From JAGWBJ01 sp964291465 (GTDB taxonomy: Bacteria; Chloroflexota; Dehalococcoidia; Lucifugimonadales; JAGWBF01): 64,000 nt of DNA. The stretch is from positions 124,001 through 188,000 of the forward strand of contig OZ219936.1 in assembly GCA_964291465.2 (NCBI GenBank), read 5' to 3'. Position 1 is the stretch's first letter. The number at the start of each line of letters is the position of its first letter. The position numbers and the translations under genes are program-made. This document shows, in pieces, positions 57,639 through 64,000 of the stretch. Below the pieces are notes generated by a model. That model ran no database searches, was not told the origin of the DNA, and was given only the letters and a program-made list of their open reading frames with translations.

Positions 57639-59701
57639 TCGCCCACTCCCGGGTCGGCGGGCCTGATGAGTATGTTGCCGTAGGCGTCCACCGAGGCGGT
57701 GCACCCGGGAGGCACCAACGTGGTCGACGTGGTCTCTTCCAGGATGGCGGGCCCGGCCAGAGACGCTCCGGCACCCAGGCCGGCCCTGTCGTAGATGGGG
57801 CAGCTCACGCGGCCGCCCTCCTCGGTAAAGTAGACTGGGCGGGTCCCCAGGAGGGCCGCCCCGGCCTCTCCGGGGTCCAGCCGAGGGGCGACCGGCCTCT
57901 CCAGGACGCCCACGGCCCGGACCCGCAGGTTCACCAGCTCCAAGGGCTCATGGGGGAGCTGATAGGTGAAGAGCCGCTGGTGCTCCCGGTGGAAGGCCCG
58001 GGCCATCTCTTCGAAGGACGGCCGGTCCACCGCCACTCCGGAGACGGGCACGTTTATCACGTGGAACTGGCCCGTGTAGCGCATGTCGGCCCCGAGCTCG
58101 AACCGTCGTTGGCCCTCGCCGACCCCCTGACGCTCCAAGTCCTCCGCCAGGTCCCGGGACATCTCCCCCAGCAGGGACCCCACGCGGTCGGGGTCCGCTT
58201 CGTCCAAGGCCACGGTGTAGGCACGCATGGCGTCGTGGACCACGTCGGCCAGGAGCAGGCCCGCGGCGGAGAAGTTGCCGGGGGCCGGGGGGACCACCGC
58301 CGCCTCCATGCCCACCTCCCGGGCCACGTAGGCCGCCACCAGCGGGCCCGCCCCCCCAAAGGCGACCAAAGAGAAGTCCCGGGGGTCGCGGCCCCGGGAG
58401 ATGGTCATCTCCCGGAGAAGGTCGGCGGCCCGGGTATCGTTTATCTCCAGGACCCCGGCGGCCGCCTCCTCCACGGTCATCCCCAGGGGCCGCGCCACCC
58501 TCTCGGCGAGGGCGCGCCGGGCGGCCTCCACGTCCAGGGGCAGCCCGCCGCCCAGGAGAGACCCCAGCCTGCCCAGCACGACGTAGGCGTCGGTCACCGT
58601 GGGCAGGCCGCCGCCCCTGCCGTAGCACACGGGCCCCGGCTGGGCACCGGCGCTCTGGGGTCCCACCTGGAGGTTGTTGCCGTCGTCCAGCCAGGCGATG
58701 GTGCCGCCGCCGGCCCCCACCTCCACGATGTCTATCATTGGGACACGAATGGGCCAGCCGCTCCCGGGCCTGTTCGGCTCCTCGAACAACTCGTACTCCA
58801 CGGTGGACAGGGGTGTGCCGCCCTCGATCACCGAGGCCTTGGTGGTGGTCCCGCCCATGTCGAATGTCACCACGTTCTCCAGGCCCAACAGCTCCGCGAC
58901 GCGGGCGCCGGCGATGGACCCCGCCGCCGGGCCCGACTCCAGGATGTGGACCGGGTGCCGGGCCGCCTCCCGGGCCGTCATGACGCCGCCGTTGGACTGC
59001 ATGACCTGGAGGGGCGTCGCGAGGCCGCGCTCCCTGAGGTTGTCCTCCAGGTCCGTCAGGTACCTGTGCACCACGGGATGCACGTAAGCGTTGAGCGCCG
59101 CCGTGCTGGTGCGCTCGTACTCGCCCAGGGCCGGCACGATCTCCGACGAAAGGGTGTGGTACAGCCCGGGGAACCGCCGAGTCAGCACCTCCCCGGCCTG
59201 GCGCTCGTGGGCGGGATTGGCGTAGGAGTGCAGGAAGCACACGGCCACCGACTCGATGCCCCGGGCGGCCAGGTCCTCCAGGACCGTCTCCAGCTCGGCC
59301 GGGTCCAGGGGCTGGGAAACGCTGCCGTCCCAGGCGACCCGCTCGTCGACCTCCACCCTCCAGCGGCGGGGCACGAAGGTGTAGGGCTTGTCCATCAGCG
59401 GGTCCAGCACGTGGGTGCGGGCACTGCGCCTGAGCTCCAGGATATCCCGGAACCCCCGGGTGGTGACGATGGCGGTGGGCGCGCCCTTGCGCTCGACGAT
59501 GGCGTTGATGCCGATGGTGGTCCCGTGTGAGAGCCTGGTCAGGACCGAGGGGTCGATGCCCGCTCCCTGGAGGGCCTCCCAGACCGCGCGCACCGGCTGC
59601 TCCGGGTCGGTGAGGGTCTTGAGGTGGAACATCTCCCCGGTAGCCTCGTCCAGGCCCGTCAGGTCGGTGAACGTCCCCCCGATGTCGATGCCCAGACGCA
59701 A
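57635..59701 (-). CDS. hyuA: HyuA, copy 2
   Basis: 688 residues. RLGIDIGGTFTDLTGLDEAT, LSHGTTIGINAIVERKG, GFRDILELRRSA, TFDMGGTTTKASVIEGG and AFGGAGPLVAAYVA. The start is TTG 59701, 3 bases after the hydrolase stop; no ATG fits the family N-terminus. Together with HyuB copy 5 it makes a complete pair. The hydrolase and amidohydrolase upstream on the same strand make a four-gene operon. Confidence 0.92.
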   Translation of the reverse strand: MRLGIDIGGTFTDLTGLDEATGEMFHLKTLTDPEQPVRAVWEALQGAGIDPSVLTRLSHGTTIGINAIVERKGAPTAIVTTRGFRDILELRRSARTHVLDPLMDKPYTFVPRRWRVEVDERVAWDGSVSQPLDPAELETVLEDLAARGIESVAVCFLHSYANPAHERQAGEVLTRRFPGLYHTLSSEIVPALGEYERTSTAALNAYVHPVVHRYLTDLEDNLRERGLATPLQVMQSNGGVMTAREAARHPVHILESGPAAGSIAGARVAELLGLENVVTFDMGGTTTKASVIEGGTPLSTVEYELFEEPNRPGSGWPIRVPMIDIVEVGAGGGTIAWLDDGNNLQVGPQSAGAQPGPVCYGRGGGLPTVTDAYVVLGRLGSLLGGGLPLDVEAARRALAERVARPLGMTVEEAAAGVLEINDTRAADLLREMTISRGRDPRDFSLVAFGGAGPLVAAYVAREVGMEAAVVPPAPGNFSAAGLLLADVVHDAMRAYTVALDEADPDRVGSLLGEMSRDLAEDLERQGVGEGQRRFELGADMRYTGQFHVINVPVSGVAVDRPSFEEMARAFHREHQRLFTYQLPHEPLELVNLRVRAVGVLERPVAPRLDPGEAGAALLGTRPVYFTEEGGRVSCPIYDRAGLGAGASLAGPAILEETTSTTLVPPGCTASVDAYGNILIRPADPGVGE

Positions 59702-59704
59702 CGC

Positions 59705-60529
59705 CTACCCCAGGCCCCGGGCGAACTCCAGCCATGCCTGGGCGCACCGCTCGGGCGCCACGTGGGCAACGTACCCGAAGACGCCGTCGATGACCGCCAC
59801 CTTGCAGTCGGGGACCATCTCCTGGACACGCCTGGCCGTCTCCGGGTTGTGGATGATGCCCGACTCCCCGGTGATCACCAGGGATGGGACCTTCAGGTTG
59901 ACGAACATCTCGGGGACGTCCTGGAGGATGTGCGAGCCCATGCCCTGCATGACCTCGATGGAGACGCCGTGGGGCTGCCTGAGCTTCTCCTCCGCGTGCC
60001 ACCGGATGAGCTCGGGGTCGACCACGTCGGGGTCGAACCGCTCCGGGTTGCTGCCCAGGATCCAGTCCTCGAAGCCCCGCTCCAGAAGGGGGCCCCAGTC
60101 CCGCATGCCCGGCCGCTCGGCCAGCTTGGAGTCCTCCTCGTTGGGCACCACGTTTATCATCGTCAGGCTGTGGACGCGGTCGGGGTGGTCGTAGGCGTAC
60201 TGGAGGCAGACGTACGAGCCGGTGGCCTCCCCGATGACGTGGACCTTGTCGATTCCCAACCGGTCCAGGAAGGCGCCCATCTCGCCGGACCACTCCTTGA
60301 GGGTCCAGTGGCGGCCTGGATGCGGCACCGTCGACCCTCCCTGGCCCCTGCGGTTCACCCGTATGAACCGGTAGTGCCTGGCTATGGTGGGCACCCAGGC
60401 GTAGTACATGCGGCTGCTGCCCGTGTTGCAGTGCTGGTACACGACGACCTCGGACTTCTTCCAGGGGTCGGTGAAGTCGTCGTCTTCGTAGGCCATCTCC
60501 AGGGTCGGGTCGATCCATATCCTGGGCAT
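59705..60529 (-). CDS. Alpha/beta hydrolase lacking the nucleophile Ser
   Basis: 274 residues. Fold features: VVVYQHCNTGSSRMYYAWVP and RGQGGS loops, nucleophile-elbow VIGEATGSYVCLQYA, acid segment LVITGESGIIHNPE, and FGYVAHVAPE with a late His. The elbow reads GEATG, so the usual Ser (GxSxG) is Ala (codon GCC). The protein is either inactive, uses a different nucleophile, or is a ligand-binding fold. ATG 60529 follows AAGGAGGAGTC. In the operon with HyuA. Confidence 0.82.
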   Translation of the reverse strand: MPRIWIDPTLEMAYEDDDFTDPWKKSEVVVYQHCNTGSSRMYYAWVPTIARHYRFIRVNRRGQGGSTVPHPGRHWTLKEWSGEMGAFLDRLGIDKVHVIGEATGSYVCLQYAYDHPDRVHSLTMINVVPNEEDSKLAERPGMRDWGPLLERGFEDWILGSNPERFDPDVVDPELIRWHAEEKLRQPHGVSIEVMQGMGSHILQDVPEMFVNLKVPSLVITGESGIIHNPETARRVQEMVPDCKVAVIDGVFGYVAHVAPERCAQAWLEFARGLG

Positions 60530-60583
60530 GACTCCTCCTTGCCGCCCGCATCGGCCCACGCGAGCATCGGCCCGGGTGGGCCG

Positions 60584-61579
60584 CTAGGCCAGCTTGAACA
60601 GCCGGCGTGCGTTGTTGCCGCCGACGTCCTCGATCTCTTCGGAGGAGAACTCGGCGTCCCTCAGGCTTCCCAGGGGGTCCAGGTCCGCCGGCGGGAAGGG
60701 GTAGTCGCTGCCCAGCAGCAACCGGTCGCTTCCCACCCGGTCCCTCAGGTACTTCAGCGCGGGGGCGTAGTGAAGTATCGTGTCGTAGTGGAACCGCCGC
60801 AGGTAGTGGGAGGGAGGTTGCCCCGGGGCGGCCTCGGGAGTCATGTTGCGGTAGATCCGGTCGAAACGGCCCGCCTGGTACGGGAAGTAGCCGCCGCCGT
60901 GGGACAGGACAAGGTCGAGGGCGGGGAACCGGTCCAGCACCCCGCCGAAGACCAGGGAGCCCACGGTGATGGTAGTGTCGTAGGTGTAATGGACCAGGGG
61001 ATTGAGGTTGTACTTGGCGGCCCTGGGAGGCGGTACGGGCTCGTCGGGGTGTATGAACACCGGCACGTCCAGCTCCACCGCCGCGGCCCAGAAGCTGTCC
61101 AGGGGAGCGTCGCCCAGGTTGGTGCCCGCCACGTTGGCGGCGATGACAGCGCCGTTGGCCCCCAGCTCCCTGACCCCGTACTCCAGCTCCCGCGCCGCCA
61201 GGTCGCCATCCTGCAGGGGGACGGCGGCCATCGCCGACAGCCGCCCCGGGTGGCCCTGTATCTCCTCGAACAGGGAGTCGTTGATGGCCCTGATCCAGCG
61301 GGCCCCCAGGGAGGGCGGCAGGCCGTACCCGAAGGCGTCGGTCCACACCGATATCACCTGCCGGTCTATCCCTAGGCGGTCCATCTCACCCACGCGCCTG
61401 TCCAGGTCCAGGAGGTCGGGGAACATGGAGAAGGGCCGAACGCGGAGGCCGTAGTCGAAACAGAGGCACCGGCCGCCGTTGACTGCCTCGGCCAGGCGCA
61501 CCCCGTAGCTGGACGGGTCCTTCTCCAGGCGCTCGATGGCCTTGTTGGGAACGTAGTGGCAGTGTATGTCTACTTTCAC
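60584..61579 (-). CDS. Amidohydrolase (ACMSD-like TIM barrel)
   Basis: 331 residues. MKVDIHCHYVP gives the HxH metal site; DVPVFIHPDEPVPPP and LDLVLSHGGGYFPYQ carry His residues of the barrel, and LLLGSDYPFPP the catalytic Asp. The family includes decarboxylases such as ACMSD and hydrolases of aromatic or cyclic compounds. First gene of the minus-strand operon; leader contains GGGGAAGGCGTGAAAG, without a clear -10. A 278-base gap follows to the next gene, holding only weak promoter-like elements. Confidence 0.88.
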   Translation of the reverse strand: MKVDIHCHYVPNKAIERLEKDPSSYGVRLAEAVNGGRCLCFDYGLRVRPFSMFPDLLDLDRRVGEMDRLGIDRQVISVWTDAFGYGLPPSLGARWIRAINDSLFEEIQGHPGRLSAMAAVPLQDGDLAARELEYGVRELGANGAVIAANVAGTNLGDAPLDSFWAAAVELDVPVFIHPDEPVPPPRAAKYNLNPLVHYTYDTTITVGSLVFGGVLDRFPALDLVLSHGGGYFPYQAGRFDRIYRNMTPEAAPGQPPSHYLRRFHYDTILHYAPALKYLRDRVGSDRLLLGSDYPFPPADLDPLGSLRDAEFSSEEIEDVGGNNARRLFKLA

Positions 61580-61857
61580 GCCTTCCCCTTGCGTATCAGG
61601 TGAGTGGTCGGGGGCCCCTTGGGGGATGCTGTCGACCCCTGCCTACCCGGCCGCCGATGGGAGTAGTATACGCGGCGCAGGGGGAGGCGACAACACGCCA
61701 GGCGAATTCCTCCGGAGGGGGCGATAGCGGGACACCCGGCAGAGATACAAGATTGGCCGGTTTGCGTAGTAGCTAGTGGACCGGCAGGGGCCCCGTGGTA
61801 TCCTTAGTCCCACGGCGGCCCTGGAACAAACGCCTACCCGGACTCCACGGAGACGAC

Positions 61858-63150
61858 ATGCAGAACATGGGACGACATCGCCCGGCCCTGATGGTGGGAA
61901 TCATAGCGCTGGTGGCGCTGGCCGCCCTGGCCGCCCTGGCCGCGGGATGCGCCCGTGCGGAGCCGACTGCCACGACTGCGCCCACCCACACGCCCGAGCC
62001 CACGGCGACGGCGCAGCCGACCCCCACCCCGCTGCCGCCGGCCACGGACATCCCGGAGCCCGAGGAGACCGCCGGGGCGGAGGACGCCGCGCCCCCGACC
62101 ATCACCCCGACGCCAGGCACGGTAGGGAGCGCCGCGCCGGAGCTGACGGGCATCTCCGGCTGGATACAGACGGAGCCCTTCACCATCGAAAGCCTGCGGG
62201 GCGGGGTGGTCCTCATCGACTTCTGGACCTACACCTGCGTCAACTGCATCCGCACCCTGCCCTACCTGACGGCGTGGCACGACCGGTACGCGGACCTGGG
62301 GCTCACCATAGTGGGGGTGCACTCGCCAGAGTTCGAGTTCGAGAAGGTGCGGGGCAACATAGAGAAGTCCATCGAGGAGCATGGCATCCAGTACCCCGTA
62401 GTCCAGGACAACGAGTTCGAGACCTGGCTCGCCTTCAACAACCGGGCTTGGCCGGCCAAGTACCTCATCGACAAGGACGGCATCATCCGGTACAGCCACT
62501 TCGGCGAGGGGGCGTACGACGAGACCGAGGAGCTGATCCGCGAGCTGCTGACGGAGGCGGGCGCCGACGTGTCGGCCATCGCCCCCGGCACGGACCCCGG
62601 CCCCGACCCGGACAGCCGGGCATACCAGGGGGGCGGGACGGGCCAGACCAGGGAGCTGTACGCGGGCTACGTGCGGAACTTCGCCGTGCGGGGGGCCTAC
62701 ATCGCCAACCCGGACTACTACTCCGCCCCCCTGGACATGCCGTACGACTACACCCCCTCCGACGAGTACCGCAACCACTTCCTGTACCTGAACGGCTCGT
62801 GGATAAAGGGGGCCGAGAGCCTCACCCACGGGCGCCAGACGGACAACCTGGAGGACTTCATAGCCCTGCGCTTCCACGGCACCAGCGTCAACGTGGTGAC
62901 GGACTTCGACGACGGCGAGCCCATCCGGGTCTACCTGACCATGGACTCGGAGCCGGTCCCGGAGGAGGCCCGGGGCTCCCACGTGCGGTCGGAAGACGAC
63001 GGGAGGACGTTCTTCGAGATAGACGAGCCCCGCATGTACAACCTGGTGCGGCTGGAGGAGTACGGCGGCCACGACCTGATGCTCAGCAGCGACTCCGACC
63101 GTTTCAGCGTCTTCGCCTTCACCTTCGGCTCCTACGCGGAAGGGCCGTGA
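61858..63150 (+). CDS. TlpA/DipZ-type thioredoxin-fold lipoprotein
   Basis: 430 residues. Signal with lipobox LAALAAGC (about 22-29), then a Pro/Thr-rich linker to about 85. The thioredoxin fold has the redox centre TYTCVNCIRTLPYL (CVNC), typical of extracytoplasmic TlpA/DipZ C-terminal domains. The second half (about 270-430) is beta-rich with VYLTMDSEPVPEEARGSH and a PR/FDI-like segment, a DipZ-like carbohydrate-binding-module fold. ATG 61858 after GGAGACGAC. Promoter candidate TGGACC and TATCCT (about 61776-61803) is weak. Confidence 0.87.
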   Translation: MQNMGRHRPALMVGIIALVALAALAALAAGCARAEPTATTAPTHTPEPTATAQPTPTPLPPATDIPEPEETAGAEDAAPPTITPTPGTVGSAAPELTGISGWIQTEPFTIESLRGGVVLIDFWTYTCVNCIRTLPYLTAWHDRYADLGLTIVGVHSPEFEFEKVRGNIEKSIEEHGIQYPVVQDNEFETWLAFNNRAWPAKYLIDKDGIIRYSHFGEGAYDETEELIRELLTEAGADVSAIAPGTDPGPDPDSRAYQGGGTGQTRELYAGYVRNFAVRGAYIANPDYYSAPLDMPYDYTPSDEYRNHFLYLNGSWIKGAESLTHGRQTDNLEDFIALRFHGTSVNVVTDFDDGEPIRVYLTMDSEPVPEEARGSHVRSEDDGRTFFEIDEPRMYNLVRLEEYGGHDLMLSSDSDRFSVFAFTFGSYAEGP

Positions 63151-63227
63151 ACCCGCCGGCGCGACATACGGACGAACGGCGCTTGCATGGTAGTTGAGAT
63201 AACCGCGACCAGCGATGGGAGAGGCCG

Positions 63228-64000
63228 GTGACGAAGGTCCTGGCGCTCGTCCTGACGGGAGTGGTGGCCGTCGCCGCCCTCCTGGTCTCGCTGGCCATCC
63301 TGGTCCTGCAGCCGTGGAACGACGCCGACGAGCCCGAGACGCCCGAGGCCGCCGGCGCCCCCATCGCGGCGGAGACGGAAGAGCCCCAGCCGGAGATCAC
63401 GCCCATCCTGGCCACCACGGACCTGGGCCTGGGCCCCAACCGCATATCCTTCCTGCTGGAAGGGCCGACGGGCTTCGTCACCGCGCCTCAGGTCTCGGTC
63501 ACGTCCCGTTACCTGCCGGAGGACGGGTCGGCTCCCGTGGCCGGGGGGTCGGCCACCGCGCAGTACTTCGTCTGGCCCTACGGCGTCCGCGCCAGCTATG
63601 CCACGAGCCTCGAGTTCGACAGGCCGGGCAGGTGGGACCTGGAGGTCAGGGTGCCGGGCGAGGACGGACAGGCGGCGCGCATTCCGTTGCTGGTAAGGGA
63701 AAAGACCCACACCCCCCGCCTGGGCTCGCCGCCGCCCCGGGGGGACAACAAGACCCTGAGGGACGGGAGCCTGGAGGAGCTGACCACCTGGTCCACTCCC
63801 GACCCCCAGCTCTACACTTCCACCATAGACCAGGCCGTTGCCACTGCCGACCCGACCATGATAGTCTTCTCCAGCCCGGGGACCTGCACCAGCCCGACCT
63901 GCGGCCCCCAGGCCGACACGGTCAGCACGGTGAAGGACAAGTACCGGGACGACGCCAACTTCATTCACGTGGAGGTCTACGACAACCCGGCGGCCATACA
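63228..64000 (+). CDS. Membrane-anchored thioredoxin-like protein, truncated by window edge
   Basis: Starts at GTG 63228 after GGGAGAGGCCG and runs open to the window end (257 codons shown). MTKVLALVLTGVVAVAALLV is a signal anchor. A Pro/Glu-rich linker and a beta-rich segment (ISFLLEGPTGFVTAPQVSV) precede a segment with FSSPGTCTSPTCGPQAD, a CxxxxC motif akin to thioredoxin-like domains in Chloroflexota. Co-directional with the preceding thioredoxin-fold lipoprotein, 77 bases apart. The C-terminus is not visible. Confidence 0.7.
   Translation, partial: MTKVLALVLTGVVAVAALLVSLAILVLQPWNDADEPETPEAAGAPIAAETEEPQPEITPILATTDLGLGPNRISFLLEGPTGFVTAPQVSVTSRYLPEDGSAPVAGGSATAQYFVWPYGVRASYATSLEFDRPGRWDLEVRVPGEDGQAARIPLLVREKTHTPRLGSPPPRGDNKTLRDGSLEELTTWSTPDPQLYTSTIDQAVATADPTMIVFSSPGTCTSPTCGPQADTVSTVKDKYRDDANFIHVEVYDNPAAI

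Noticed and set aside
57948..61346. Very long minus-strand open frame of over 1100 codons
   Set aside because: It overlaps the HyuA, hydrolase and amidohydrolase genes in another frame, is extremely rich in Gly, Arg and Pro, and has no family motif; it is a GC-rich shadow.

Overview
The window is GC-rich, densely coded bacterial DNA with short intergenic gaps. There are no rRNA or tRNA genes, and no phage or transposase genes that I can recognise. The gene content points to a member of the Chloroflexota, most plausibly a Dehalococcoidia/SAR202-type lineage: repeated hydantoinase/oxoprolinase genes, amidohydrolases, MFS carriers and short-chain dehydrogenases, a PPOX-fold protein of the F420-associated type, lipoproteins with Pro/Thr-rich linkers, and a Ku/LigD end-joining locus. 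This placement is an inference from gene families; no phylogenetic marker was tested.

Layout. 1-2629 (+): the end of an LVIVD beta-propeller protein, a triple RidA-fold protein and a double-hotdog MaoC protein. 2638-5995 (-): a cyclic amidohydrolase (hydantoinase type) and a HyuB subunit, transcribed from a clear promoter with a 16-bp tandem repeat in its leader. 6005-7668: a small helix-turn-helix gene pair, then about 900 bp of gene-free DNA rich in dispersed repeats. 7669-14479 (-): HyuA, HyuB, a 34-bp tandem array, a DUF4234 protein, a 5'-3' exonuclease and an MFS gene interrupted by an in-frame TGA. 14506-17173: an EamA-type permease, a PQQ-type sugar dehydrogenase lipoprotein and a VOC protein. 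17398-22922: SDR plus ABM on +, facing a five-gene minus-strand operon (MaoC-like, MFS, SDR, AtuA-like, DUF4387). 23024-27438 (-): PPOX protein, HEAT-repeat protein, TldE and TldD. 27553-35588 (+): a TPP enzyme, two tandem HyuB paralogues, a DUF5519-like protein, a methyltransferase, a PIG-L deacetylase and a DCC protein. 35722-40293 (-): type II glutamine synthetase, a threonine-aldolase-like enzyme, an amidohydrolase and a SelA-like PLP enzyme. 40362-44600: two divergent gene pairs that share a duplicated two-way promoter; the second pair is a DapA-like aldolase against an Asp/Glu racemase and glutamate cyclase. 44701-48808: a DUF123 nuclease-like protein, a PIN/RHH toxin-antitoxin pair, two polysaccharide-deacetylase-fold enzymes and a TIM-barrel isomerase. 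48862-55190: the end-joining locus (retropepsin-like protease, Ku, single-domain ligase; divergently DUF72 and a three-domain LigD). 55222-61579: a HigA-like protein, then HyuB, HyuA, an alpha/beta hydrolase and an amidohydrolase on -. 61858-64000 (+): two membrane-anchored thioredoxin-fold proteins, the second cut by the window edge.

Metabolically the window reads as a collection of small catabolic modules. Cyclic amides, lactams or related ring compounds would be opened by hydantoinase, HyuA/HyuB, amidohydrolases and PuuE-like deacetylases. Products would pass through racemase/cyclase, PLP, MaoC and SDR steps, and MFS or EamA carriers would move substrates. Five HyuB copies are served by only two HyuA copies. 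The substrates cannot be read from the sequence. The most distinctive non-metabolic parts are the end-joining locus, with a 108-bp tandem duplication and a perfect 20-bp palindrome between its two arms, and the duplicated bidirectional promoter.
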